Positions 23,504 through 34,261 of a DNA stretch of 64,000 nt are shown here, one piece after another. Both the position numbers and the translations under genes were made by a program. The DNA comes from Peromyscus leucopus (taxonomy: Eukaryota > Chordata > Mammalia > Rodentia > Cricetidae), in contig NC_051071.1 in NCBI RefSeq assembly GCF_004664715.2, positions 28,761,661 to 28,825,660 of the forward strand. The letters run 5' to 3'. The notes beneath the pieces were generated by a model. That model saw only the letters and a program-made list of their open reading frames with translations. It was not told where the DNA came from and did no database searches. The first letter of the stretch is position 1, and each line of letters opens with the position of its first letter.

Positions 23504-24163
23504 CACAACTGAAAAAGTAGTTTTATGTTACCTTTAGTATATGTGGTGAATGATGCCACAGAAATTGTCAAGACTGACAGAAACTTAATTTACTAGAGAT
23601 GTTGGTTGTCAACAATAGGTTACATGACAGCACACAAGGCTATATGTCTGGTGGTTTCTTTATAATCAGATTTCCAGACATAAATGAGCATACTGATTGT
23701 TCATTTAGAAATTGAGTACTACAGTAAAAGGTGGAGATATGGGAAAATCAGAAAAGGGAAGGAGGAAAGTCAATGGGATGTATTGACAAAAACGATGTCA
23801 GTTGGGGGGCAAATGGAGGTGAGTCTTGCTGTTTCACACTGAGAACTTAGACCCTGGAGTCTGAAGACACAGGAACTCTTCTTACCCACCCATTCACCCT
23901 TTATTGACTAAGGGATTCTGTTACCCACCCATTCACTCCTATTTTCTAGTTCATTCCTTTCCACAGAGATGCACGTTGTCAAGGTAATAAACTTCCCTGT
24001 AGTTTCACATAAGCCCTTGGACTGCAGTCTGCCTGTCACCATCACCCCAGCATCATCACCTCTGCATCTCAGGTTCCTTTCAGTGTTTTCTCAAAAGGGA
24101 ACCAAAGTCTTTTCTCCACATTGGCTTCAATGATCTCAGCTAACTCCTGCCAAGTTACCCACC

Positions 24164-24194
<31 letters not shown>

Positions 24195-24312
24195 AACAAT
24201 GAAATGAGAACAATTTCAGCTTGGCTTGTATTGCATTGTTATATCACTATTGCCCCAAATGTTTGTGCCTAGGAACTCTGCTCATCATTTCACAGTTATT
24301 AAAATTTGACTT
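23500..24312. other. Unassigned DNA with a short duplication and T tract
   Basis: 'ttacccacccattcac' occurs at about 23883 and again at about 23921, a 40-bp-period partial duplication. A T25 tract spans 24164-24188. No gene seen. Confidence 0.5.
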
Positions 24313-24323
24313 AGCCGGGTGGT

Positions 24324-24367
<44 letters not shown>

Positions 24368-24513
24368 ACGCCTTTAATCCCAGCACTCGGGAGGCAGAGG
24401 CAGGCAGATCTTTGTGAGTTCGAGGCCAGCCTGGGCTACCAAGTGAGTTCCAGGAAAGGCGCAAAGCTACACAGAGAAACCCTGTCTCGAAAAACCAAAA
24501 AAAAAAAAAAAAA
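24313..24513 (+). mobile_element. B1 SINE with (GGT)4(GGC)12 expansion
   Basis: Nearly full-length B1 ('gccgggtgg', 'cacgcctttaatcccagcac', cricetid right half, A tail). The 'ggtggtggc' segment is replaced by (GGT)4 at 24318-24329 and (GGC)12 at 24330-24365. Flanks 'aaatttgactta' and 'aaaattgactc' suggest a target duplication of about 10 bp. Confidence 0.95.
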
Positions 24514-24689
24514 TTGACTCTCCTCTCTTCATTTCAAGCCATGGCCAAACTGAACTGACTCATTGCCTAAATGTTTGCCTAAATGTTTATCATCTCTCTA
24601 GCTTGATGGTTATGTTTAGGTGCCCTTCAACCTAGGACACTCAGATCTTCTCTTCTGCCAACTTTACTAATTCTTTGGATTTTGGCTCA

Positions 24690-24955
24690 TACAGCATTTT
24701 TTCCCCTAGAGCCCTTCCCTGGTCTAAATTAAGGTTTTCTCTTGGGTATTAACACTGTTTCTTGCTTTACTCTTACCGTATAACTATCAGTGAATCATAG
24801 TTTGAGTTGCTCACACAGTGGTCATCCCTCTCCTTCAAAAAGACATTTGCATCATGAGAGTGAAGCCCTTGTCTGTATCTTTCAGAGCTATCTCTTCAGC
24901 AGCCAGAACAGTTTCTATTCTATATGTGCTCAGTAAATATTCACTGAATGATGAA
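24690..24955 (+). mobile_element. L2 3'-end relic
   Basis: Ends with 'gtgctcagtaaatattcac' and 'tgaatgatgaaatg', the L2 3' terminus, preceded by 'agagcccttccctgg'. Confidence 0.6.
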
Positions 24956-24974
24956 ATGCATTTTCTTTCCCTTT

Positions 24975-25129
24975 ACTTAATCCTGGCTAGATTCACAGTA
25001 TGTGATGGAAAAAGTATAGAAAACATGGAGAGGTCCTACACTATTAATCCCTACACTTAATCCTGGCTAGATTCACAGTATGTGATGGGGAAAATATAGA
25101 AAACATGGAGAGGCCCTACCCTATTAATG
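24975..25129. repeat. 80-bp tandem duplication, two copies
   Basis: 'acttaatcctggctagattc' starts at 24975 and again at 25055. The two copies run in register through 'catggagaggtcctac' and 'ctattaat' with only a few substitutions (about 93-95% identity by eye). It follows the L2 3' end and is not a transposon I know. Confidence 0.92.
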
Positions 25130-25813
25130 AAAGCCATGGAAACAAGGGTATAGTTTTTCTTGACAGGTGGAGAATGTGTCCCTGAAAACTCTGAATGCTA
25201 GGCAAATGCAGAGAGTCTGTTTTGTAGTAGGAAATTAATCAATGGGCAAGTGTCTCTGTAGTGGGATGAAGCAACCTTTGGATATACACTAAAGAGCAGT
25301 ATAGTTGGATCCTAAGACAGATAGATTTTCAGCTTCCTGGGGAACTGCGACACTGATTTCCATAGTGACTGTATAAATTTGAACTGCCACCAGCAATAGA
25401 TGAGTATTCTCCTTGATCTGTGTTGTCATCAGCATGTGCTGTCATTTGTTGTATTGAACTTAGTCATTCTAACTGGTGTAAAATGAAATCTCAAAATTTT
25501 GATTTCTCTTTCTCTGATGATTAAGGTTGCTGAACATTTCTTTGGGTGCTCCTCAGCCATTTGTGTTTCCTCTTTTGAGAATTCTGTTTAAGATCTGTAC
25601 CCCATTTTTTAAAATGTTCATTGTTGCTCTATTTATAATAGCCAGAAATTGGAAACAATTAGTGATGTCCATCAATGGTTGAATGGGTAGAGAAAATATG
25701 GTATAACTACACAAAGGAATGTTATTTAGATTACTTTTAAAGGAAATAATGAAATTCACTGGTAAATGGATGCCGGCAGAAATAAAATCATCCTGACTAA
25801 TGAACCTGTATTT

Positions 25814-25974
25814 AAAAACATAGATATGGCAGGGCGGTGGTGGCGCACGCCTTTAATCCCAGCACTCAGGAGGCAGAGCCAGGAGGATCTCTGTGAGTTT
25901 GAGGCCAGCCTGGACTACCAAGTGAGTTCCAGGAAAGGTGCAAAGCTACACAGAGAAACCCTGTCTCGAAAAAC

Positions 25975-26012
<38 letters not shown>

Positions 26013-26021
26013 ATAGATATG
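25814..26021 (+). mobile_element. B1 SINE, full length, with perfect 15-bp TSD
   Basis: AAAAACATAGATATG flanks the element at 25814-25828 and 26007-26021. The body (from 25829) is close to consensus with an uninterrupted A tail of about 30 bp, indicating a young insertion. A-box ('cagggcggtggtggcgc') and B-box ('gagtttgaggcc') regions are present. Confidence 0.96.
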
Positions 26022-26745
26022 ATATGTATTCACTTACATGTGGATATGAGCTGTTAAATCTTCAATAAGCAGGCTACAATCCATATAACTAGAGAGGTTA
26101 TATATAGAAAAATGGACTAGGGAGAGAGGGTTGGATCTCTACAAGAAAGGAAAATAGTTATGGATGGGTGTAGGGCACTGGAACAGCAGGGCCAAATTCA
26201 GAGAGGGAGGGAAGGAGGAGGAAGATACGGAATATGGGAAAGGACAGCCAAAACTAAGGGACATTCGAAGTACTGTATGGCAATCTAATACAGCAGAAGC
26301 TTCCTAAAATATATGCATATATGAAGGTGATCTAAACATAATTGCCAAATAACAAAGGAGACAGAACCCAAGTGGACCTCTCTCATTGCCAAATGAAGCT
26401 CCCAGTTCTAAAAATGGGTTACATTTAATTAAGTGGCTGGGCAAAGGATCTCCCAGACAACTCAGGCTATTGACAAGGCTGTTGGTTGCCCTCCATAAAG
26501 TGACAGTAAAGCCCTGTTCTTAAAGACAACAGCTACACAACTTATTGAACATGGGGAAGTTGAGCTGGTGCCGCCTGGAACCTTTACCAATATTGACTAG
26601 TTTTCCTGGGATTGGAAGGTACTCTGCATGCTGCCAAAGAAGGAAGAAAGCATTAATCTAGGTCCAAAATGTTTTATCTGCAATGGTGTGCTGCCTGAAA
26701 AAGGCACCAGTGCAATAGTGGAACAAAGCTCGTGGTAGCAACCAA

Positions 26746-27419
26746 CCACTATCTGATTGGATTTAAGGCCACTCCATGAAATGGAAGACATCCCCAACAC
26801 TGCTTAGGTAGCCAAGAACCTGAGACTAGATCCAGTGATATAGGGCAAAACCAAATACTGCTGTTCTGCTAAAGGGACATAATGAAAAATGACTCAAAAA
26901 AAAAAAAAAAGCAAAAGCAAAAAAGACTCCTAACAACCTTCTACTCTACTCATAGATCATTATCTTTCTCATCAATGATCAGAAAAGCTTCCTCCTGCAG
27001 TATGCAGGAAAAATACAGAGACACACAGCTGAAAAATGTGCAGAGAGTGAGAAACCTTGGAACACAAGCTTAAATGGGATGTCTCCATCAAATTCCTCCT
27101 TGCAGGGATTAGGGGACCCTGTGGAAAAGGGGACATAAAGATTTTTAAGAGCCAGATGATATACATGAAACAAGGCCTTCTGAGTTTGGACCTTTTCATA
27201 AAGTAGCAATGAAATAGCAATGAAGTAATTTTGTGTTTGGGGGTCACCACAACATAAGGGACTGTATTAAAGGGTCATAGCCTTAGGACCCTTTAAGCCC
27301 TCCACTATCTGATTGGATTTAAGGCCACTCCATGAAATGGAAGACATCTCCAACACTGCTGAGGTGGTCAAGAACCTGAGACTAGATTCAGTGATGTAGG
27401 GCAAAACCAAATACTACTG
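26746..27419 (+). repeat. 118-bp direct duplication inside the L1 3' UTR
   Basis: 26746-26863 and 27302-27419 are about 93% identical ('ccactatctgattggatt' through 'gcaaaaccaaatact'). After the first copy the L1 3' UTR continues as expected. The second copy jumps directly to the distal 3' UTR. Confidence 0.9.
27201..27300. mobile_element. URR1-like fragment within the L1 rearrangement
   Basis: 'gggggtcaccacaacataag' and 'tgtattaaagggtcatagcc' are URR1 sequence ending in a non-consensus 'ggaccctttaagccc'. An inverted near-identical segment starts at 28830. Confidence 0.7.
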
Positions 27420-27542
27420 GTATTGGGGAGATACCTTACAGGTCTTTTATGTATGTATATATTATGGTTTCCAGTTTTGTGTTTTTACGGGATTCCTTTG
27501 TTTGTGAAAGTGTGTGTCTCTAAATCTCTTTCTTATACTTTT

Positions 27543-27732
27543 TCTTTGGTTTTTTTTTTTTTTTTTTTTTTTTTTTGGTTTTACGAGACAGGGTTTCTCT
27601 ATGTAGCTTTGCACCTTTCCTGGAGCTCACTTGGTAGCTCAGGCTGGCCTCGAACTCACAGAGATCCACTTGCCTCTGCCTCCCAGGTGCTGGGATTAAA
27701 GGCGTGCGCCACCAACGCCCGGCCGTCTTTGG
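27543..27732 (-). mobile_element. B1 SINE with TSD
   Basis: Antisense B1 (27550-27725) with a T-rich tail on the left, 'gagacagggtttctctatg', 'caggctggcctcgaactc' and 'gggattaaaggcgtgcgcc'. TCTTTGG flanks it at 27543-27549 and 27726-27732. The 146-codon plus-strand frame here is an artefact of reading through this SINE. Confidence 0.95.
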
Positions 27733-27964
27733 CTGTTTTTCTTCTATTTGTTTATTCTGTCCTATTCTGGTTGTTTTGTTTTTATTTTATCATGTTGTAT
27801 TTTTTTAATACCTGTTGTATTTTAATGAGAGAGAGAAAGAAAGCGTATATATTTGGTGGGTGAGGAAGTGGGGAGGTTCTAGGAGGAGTATGGTGAGGGG
27901 AAACTGTAATAAAAACATATTGTATGAAGAATTTATTTTCAGTTTAAAAAATTAATTATTGGAT

Positions 27965-28175
27965 AAAATGGCTAATCATTGTACTCACGAGATGGGATTG
28001 GCAAGTAAAGGCACCTGCTGTTGAGCATGATGACCTGAGTTTGTTCCCCAGATCCCGCACAATGGGACTGACTTCTGAAAGCTGTCTTCTATCCACTAGC
28101 CTCACATTGTGGCATGTGCACCTACACATGTACATGCACACCAACATATTCAGCAAGGAAATAAATATACGATAA
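27965..28175 (+). mobile_element. B3-like SINE
   Basis: 'ggcaagtaaaggcacctgc', 'gatgacctgagtttgttcc' and a terminal 'aaggaaataaatatac' follow B3 order. It abuts the L1 3' end. Confidence 0.65.
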
Positions 28176-28829
28176 AATATTGTAAAACCTGACCACTTGT
28201 CTTTATGAAAAGGTCCAAACTCATTAGCACTGAGCTGTATCCTTCATGAACTGCTACCTGCTACTTCCTTTGCTTCCATACTTCCTGTAGGACTTCATCA
28301 CTGGAGCCACTTAAGTGCCTTTGGATACCTGCTGCAGGCTCATGCCCACACACTCAGTGAAAGAGCCGTTAAGTTGGTTTTCTTCTTTCACTTGCCTCTG
28401 CCTTTTTATGAGCTATATCTTTTGCTCAGACAAGCTTTCCCTTTCTTTCTTCCCCACCCTTCCTGGCAGGCTTTCCTTGTGAGCAACGGCTTCCCTGGAG
28501 GATAGGCTTTGGACACCTTTTATCGGGCCTTCCTGTACCCACTGTAGGTTCTTCCTCAGAGTAATCATCAGTTTTTAAATTTGCAACTGACTTAGACAAA
28601 GCAAAGAATGGCCATGGTTCTTGTCTTTACTCAAGGCTGCTTAACTCGTGGAGAAACTCATGTTCCTGGTTCATATGAGCTGCCTAGGAAACTCTCATGA
28701 ATAAAAGTGATGGAATACATACATAAGTAACAGAGTTTGGAATTGTGCTGAAATGGGAGCATGAGACATGCAATCAGAGATTTCACAAAGATATTATGAT
28801 AGGACTAGGTGTGATGTAGGCTTTCAAGA
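28176..28829. other. Unassigned DNA
   Basis: A pyrimidine-rich block at 28200-28560 has an L2 flavour ('ctcatgcccacacactcag', 'ccttcctgtacccac'), but I cannot place it. Confidence 0.35.
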
Positions 28830-29031
28830 GGGCTTAAAGGGTCCTAAGGCTATGACCCTTTTAATACAGTCCCTTATGTTGTGGTGACCTCCACACACAA
28901 AATTATTTCATTGCTGCTTCATAACCTTAATTTTGCTACTGTTATGAATTGTAATGTATGGTTCATGCAGACATGCAAGACATATGATATGTGACCCCCA
29001 GAGAGGTTACTGCCCATAGGTTGAGAACTGT
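28830..29031. mobile_element. URR1 hAT DNA transposon
   Basis: 'cataaccttaattttgctac', 'tgttatgaattgtaatg' and the right terminus 'ggttgagaactg' identify URR1. The left end is the same unusual 'agggcttaaagggtcc' variant as the inverted copy at 27201-27300. Confidence 0.8.
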
Positions 29032-29032
29032 T

Positions 29033-29225
29033 GGCTTAGTGAGTAAAAGTGCTTGTTGCTAAGCCTAACTACCCAAGCTTGATCCCCAGGACCCATGCGG
29101 TAGAAGGAAGGAGCCAACACCTGCAAGTCTCCTCTCTGCTTGTGAGCTATGACATACATATCCGCTTCAAATCTTGCTCCATCCCCCCACCCCACCCCAC
29201 ACACACAATTTTGAAAGAGAATGTG
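29033..29225 (+). mobile_element. B3-like SINE
   Basis: 'gcttagtgagtaaaagtgc', 'gatccccaggacccatgcgg' and a CA-rich 3' end. Diverged. Confidence 0.65.
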
Positions 29226-29239
29226 CACAATAAACTTCA

Positions 29240-30100
29240 TGTAAGAGAGAAATGGAGGAGGAACTCTTTACCAGGTTCTGGTTGATATAGGTTAGAGCCC
29301 ATCTATATAAGAATGTCAGCAACAAGTGATAGATTATAGAGACATTTGGATAATTTTAAAAGGTTAGAATAAAAAAATGAGTCCTTATTCACCTTTGGGG
29401 AGTATCTCCTCTCAGGGTGCTTGTGCCGGGGTCTTGTACACTCATCTTATTGCATCCAAGAATGTACACCATGTAACACTCCAGAGTGACAATGTCAAGA
29501 AGCATGGGGGACTTCAGGACCCTTGGCTTTGGTCCTCTGAGGAAGGCCCAGGCTGCGACGCTGTGAGCAGAGCTGGCATGCACCGTAGAGCAGATGAGCT
29601 TTTAAAAGATTCAAGTTTGGTTCACAATTCACAACTCGTGAGTTCCAAATGGTTCTAAATTTGGCTGAATGCATTTTTCTCCCTAGCTGTGTGCCATCAA
29701 GCAAGACACAGTGACTTCATCGAGTTAGAAAAACAAAGAGCTATAATTGCCTCCATGCAGAAATAAACTTGATGAGGACAAAAGGGGTGCATTGTAAGTA
29801 CTATAGCAGCAGACCCCTAATTTTGTGTATTTTCCACTCAACCAGTTTTCTCTGGCATAAACAACAGAACCATTCTCTGGAAGAACAGCACCAGTTACCG
29901 GCTTACTTATAAGCAAAGTGGCACTAAGTGAGTTATCCTTCAGCTTTGTTGAACAAGCAAATTATATAGTAAATTAAATCACATTTTACTGTTCAGTTGG
30001 TGTGGTGCACATTACAGAGTGCACTTTGATTCAACCTTGCGTCTCCTGCATATTTTATAGTCTGAATGTTCCAGTGTCAATATGGGATAATTCAGCAGAG
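29240..30100. other. Unassigned DNA
   Basis: No recognised repeat or exon. Open frames at 29377-29658 and on the opposite strand have no known domain. Confidence 0.4.
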
Positions 30101-30320
30101 GACTTGTGTCCGTTCTGTTTTCCTTGTTTGTGCTTATAAGTTCATTGCAACCGTCCCACTGGGGACGGTGTTGGCCTGACACCAAAAGGCCATGTTTTGT
30201 TTGGAAAGAAGTGTTAGTTTCTGTTTAATTATTTAAGTGACGAGATGCTGTCTTCCTGTTATTTTTTTCCAGTGTCCTCTACAAATCTGTAGTCTGTGCA
30301 AATATACATGTTGCTGCTCA
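30101..30320. promoter_or_regulatory. Repeat-free block with hairpin cluster, candidate conserved element
   Basis: ACCGTCCC at 30150-30157 and GGGACGGT at 30162-30169 form perfect 8-bp arms around a 4-base loop. A second stem GGTGT/ACACC (30167-30171 and 30179-30183) overlaps it. Two CpGs survive in an AT-rich neighbourhood. No function is shown by sequence alone. Confidence 0.25.
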
Positions 30321-30434
30321 GTCAAAAGGAAGATAGAGTTCATTCCTGGAGATTAGATTGGCTCCCCAGAGAGGGACATTATCTCGATTCCTGATGACCA
30401 CATGATAGAATACAAAGCCACTGGTATCTAAATA

Positions 30435-30590
30435 GCACAAATATGGGTTTGATTCTGGACTATACCACATTGGCTATATGAAAGTGAGTATCTTAAATGA
30501 TTTGGGGAGAGATGTACTTAAAGGAGGTTATGTTACCTGTCATTATTTGTGTAACAAATGGAGTTCAAAATAGATGCTCAATAAATTTTG
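30435..30590 (-). mobile_element. MIR relic
   Basis: 'gggtttgattctggactatacc' and 'gatgctcaataaattttg' fit a reverse-strand MIR. Confidence 0.5.
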
Positions 30591-30599
30591 TTTTTATCC

Positions 30600-31605
30600 T
30601 TTTGGCAAGATCTCATCTTAATGATGGCTTACAGAACTGGGAACACACTATGGGCATGTGCCCTCACCAGAAAGAAGTTGATACCTGAGGATGGTAGGTG
30701 CCACTTACTTGAGTTCACAATGAAGAAGTGGACGAAGAACAAGGGATGAGAGACATTACTAGAGACATTGTCAGAGGGTAGTTCAAGGATACTCTTTCTA
30801 AATAATACCAATGAAAGTACCACACAGGTCAGCCCACAATTTGGCATTTCTGACAAGTGGTTCAACAGAAACAGGAGTGTCAATTCATTCTTAGGAAAGT
30901 GTGGTGATGTGATTCTGAGTGACTAAGTGCCCTGCCATGAAGATCCTTCACAAAAATAACACCAGACTGACAGACTCTCAGAATATCCAGTAGGTACAGA
31001 CATGGTTGTACATCAATCTGATGCTTAAGTGTGTCTCCATTTGATGTTTTGAAAAGGCACATCATGAAGTTTACAAAGTACCTCCTTAGAGGCCAGTGTG
31101 TGCCTTTCAGGTTATTTTATATTATCATTATCTCACATTTCAGGGATTGATATTAGATATTGCTAAAGAGAATCTTGTTTGTGCTATTTTATATTTTCTT
31201 ATTTTATTTTAATACTTTAACATTGTAAAGCAATTTTCTGGCCCATTAAAGAAAAGGATTGAACTAGGTTTTCTGATAACATGATGTGTCTCTGGAGCTC
31301 TAAACTTATAAAATCCTATGGCAATGGAAATCTCCTCATAAGTGTTAAATCCTGCCACTGTGTCTACATTTCATTTTTCACCAGATTGAATTTCCACAGA
31401 TTCTGAATACAGCATGGCTGTTAAGAGAAAAGGAACCCCATGGAATTGCCCAATATTCATCCATTTATTTGACCTGCAACTATAGAGATGTCATGAGATG
31501 GACTTGTGATATTACTCTGCATGGTGAGGTGCAGGTAGAGCCTTTAAACTGTGCGTGATGCTGCAAAGAATGCACCCATCAAAATTCATCCTGGTAAAGC
31601 ACTTT
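30600..31605. other. Unassigned DNA
   Basis: Nothing recognised. AT-rich near 31170-31230. Confidence 0.4.
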
Positions 31606-31611
31606 TTATTG

Positions 31612-31915
31612 GGATATGGAGAGATAACTCAGTAGTTAAAATGCTTGTGCATTGAGCATGAGGACCTGAGTTTTGTTTCCAGACCCCATAGCATGGTAAT
31701 ACATAACAATAACCCAGCACTAGGGAGGCAGGCACAGGTAGAGCTCAACTTCTCTGTATTCTAATCAGCCATCCCCAGGCCCCAAGGAGGCCTCAAGGAG
31801 GGACCCTGCCTCAAAATTAAATGTAGACAGCATCTGAGCATCAAAGTACCTGAGGTTGTTCTCTGGCTTCCTTAGGCTCATACATCGATGCACATGTGAA
31901 CCCACATACAAATTG
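31612..31915 (+). mobile_element. B4 SINE
   Basis: A tRNA-like head ('atggagagataactcagtag', 'gcatgaggacctgag') is followed by a B1-like middle ('aacccagcactagggaggc', 'gggaccctgcctcaaaatt') and the B4 3' end ('tgaggttgttctctggc'). Composite structure is clear. Confidence 0.8.
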
Positions 31916-32399
31916 CTTTCCTGATTTCTCAATTCTATCCAAATTGTCTATATTTGTGCACTCATTTCTTTTAGTTCAACAAACTAGACAGCTGTTTCAT
32001 CTTTGGTTATTTGTCATTCTTCAGGCATGGCATTCATCAATTCAAATGCAACTTGAACAAATTTCCAAACTTCTCTACCTGTCTGCCACCTGGTGTTTCA
32101 AACCTTCCTATTATCTCTTCAGTATTGTGCGGCAGACATTAGCTCTCCTTGAACTTCTCAGCAAGCCCCTTCGCACTCTGACTTCCGGTCACCCGGGCAG
32201 CCTTTCTGTCTACCCTACTTCCCACTCTGCTCATATCACCCCTGTCAGTTTCATTTATTTGTCATGCTCTCCCCCTTTTCTAGTCCTTTCTGAACATAGC
32301 CCCTCTATCCTGAGAGGCTCCTGTATCTTTCCTGGCTCCATTTCTGGTCCTTCCCAGGCATTCAGGCCACACTGCTTCTTATTGGGAAATGTTTTCTGA
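31896..32399 (+). other. Longest open frame (167 codons), probably non-coding
   Basis: The frame starts inside the tail of the B4 SINE. The predicted product has no recognisable domain, no charged clusters and a composition rich in Ser, Leu, Pro and Phe, as expected from translating pyrimidine-rich DNA. No Kozak context or splice pattern supports it. The DNA may be a decayed L2. I do not consider it a gene. Confidence 0.2.
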
Positions 32400-33825
32400 G
32401 ATCTTGAACTGAGATAGAACCAACTTATGAAAGGTCGTTAGGAACAGGGCTTCTAGCTATGTAGCCTTTGACTCTTCACCTGGATGGGTACCAGATGGAG
32501 CTCTTCCCCACATAAGCTCGACAAAGGCAGAATTCCTGTCAGACACTATGCCCCACTTACCCCCCCACCACCCAGCCCTATCTATATACAGATGAAGCTG
32601 AGTCGACCCATATGCAATGAGCAATGAATATGACAGTGGTGAGTAGAAGGAGTCACTCTAAAGAGTCTCTTTGGAAAACTGAAGATTATAATCTATCATC
32701 TGGCTCCCCTTTCATGTGTTTCCTGGCCACCCTCAGAGTTTGCTCTCCTTTCATGAGAAGTTTTAAACAGCACTGCAACAGGGTATAGGACTAATCTCTG
32801 CTTCATTATGACTCACTTCAGGAGAAGCAAGGATTCCTAAGAATTGCTCTCTTCATGGCCATTATCTCAGGATCACATGGCTAAGTGGTGTGCTCTGACC
32901 TCATTCTCCTGAAATTATTTCAGTAGCATGCTTACTTGGCTGTGATCAGGATCCTGGGTGTAAATTCCAAGGAACTCAGAGTACTTTCATTAAATAAGCC
33001 TTTCTTTGACTATTTAGACAAGGAATGGGCTGGTCTTAGCAATAGGAAGTTGGTTCAACAACAAGGGAGTTTTGTTTCCTTTTCCAGAGAACACATTAGA
33101 AAGGCTAGAAAGGCTCAGCTTGTCTCACTGTGGCTTGAGGTTTGCTCTCATTTGGTCTTGCTATGTAAATAGAACTCATGGATTCTGACTGCTGGGTTCT
33201 GCATTTCTAATGAGCAGGAACTCAGCCACATTGAGTGGCATTAATGCTGACAGAGAAGACCAGCTAACTCTGGGAAATGTAATGATGGAAAAATGTGATT
33301 GGCTTTGAACAAAGAAAAAAACAAAAACAAAAACAGAGACTAAGTTATTAAGTCTTTAAAATAAGGAAATCAACACCTACATGGGTATTTTAGGAATTCA
33401 AGACTTCTGAGCCTGTAGCTCTCAGTGTGTTCACTTTATTGTGTAGGCTCAGATTTCTCTTTTATTTTTTTTCTTACTTTTTTTTTTTTTGTCATTGTTG
33501 TTCATGAAGTTGTTTTTGTCTCATTGAATTCACTGTATGTATGGAAGCCTGCATGTTAACTGGGACTTTCCCATCAATACTAGCAAAGGAACAGGACACA
33601 CCCAAAACCTGGGTATGCATTCCTTGTCCTGGCTTCAGCTCTCCTGTAACCTAGAACAGCAACATATTCCCCAATTCTTATCATTCTCTGTTGTTGATAG
33701 ACAAGGTCATTTTTCATACCCTGACCATGAATTCCATGCTCCTCATCTCTAGTGAGCAAAAACTTAATCATATTGAATGGTGTTGACAATGATAAAGGGG
33801 AAAGTTTCTATCCCTGGGATGCTCA

Positions 33826-33827
<2 letters not shown>
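32400..33827. other. Unassigned DNA
   Basis: No gene or firm repeat. An A-rich (AAAAAC)n-like patch lies at about 33312-33336. Confidence 0.4.

Positions 33828-33867
<40 letters not shown>
33828..33867. repeat. Poly(T) tract of about 40 bp
   Basis: Uninterrupted T run. No flanking direct repeat is visible, so no insertion is inferred. Confidence 0.97.
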
Positions 33868-33870
<3 letters not shown>

Positions 33871-33954
33871 CATTTTAATGATAATAACAGCATTAACAAT
33901 GACTTTCAGTAAGCAAACATCAAATATTCTCTGAGCTTTTTGCATATGTTATTA

Positions 33955-34010
33955 TAGTAATCACACAGACATGTACTCAGTACCTATTATGTTCCAGATA
34001 CTAAAATTGC
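33955..34010 (+). mobile_element. MIR/L2-type fragment
   Basis: 'actcagtacctattatg' and 'ttccagatact' match the start of MIR. Confidence 0.45.
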
Positions 34011-34261
34011 CATAATCAACAAAACACAGTTTGTGTATAAAAAGATGAAAAGGCCAAAGGCCATTGGTGGCTGATGGATCAGTCTTCCTTCAATCACAAG
34101 AACATGCTGTACTTCCATCACACATGTCCCTACCCTTTGGCTCATGGGGTCATTTCCATAGTACTGTGTGATCAAACTTTCTATCAGCATCTTCCTGACA
34201 CCAAACTCTTGTATGTCACGATACTTTTTATTCTCCTGTTAATGCCTTGTTAGGCCCAGAT

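Larger units (their letters stand above)
25245..27955 (+). mobile_element. Lx-type LINE-1, 5'-truncated 3' portion
   Basis: About 2.7 kb of L1 3' sequence. It includes the tract 'caccagcaatagatgag', 'aatagccagaaattgg', 'atggttgaatgggtag', then the long Lx-type 3' UTR ('aggtccaaaatgttttatc', 'tatattatggtttccag', 'aatgagagagagaaagaaag') to a terminal A/T-rich end. ORF2 is not intact. Two B1 elements are inserted (25829 and 27550), and the 3' UTR is rearranged between 27180 and 27420. Confidence 0.8.

Noticed and set aside
24221..24517. 98-codon frame with a poly-Arg run
   Set aside because: The Arg run is the (GGC)12 tract read in one frame, and the rest is B1 SINE.
25766..26068. 100-codon frame with a Lys tail
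   Set aside because: The Lys run is the B1 poly(A) tail.
27423..27863. 146-codon frame
   Set aside because: It reads from L1 3' UTR through an antisense B1 and its T tract; the product has the usual SINE-derived composition.
33828..33867. T40 tract as another tail-only insertion
   Set aside because: No matching direct repeats flank it; the same holds for 24164-24188, 57248-57269 and 58867-58889.
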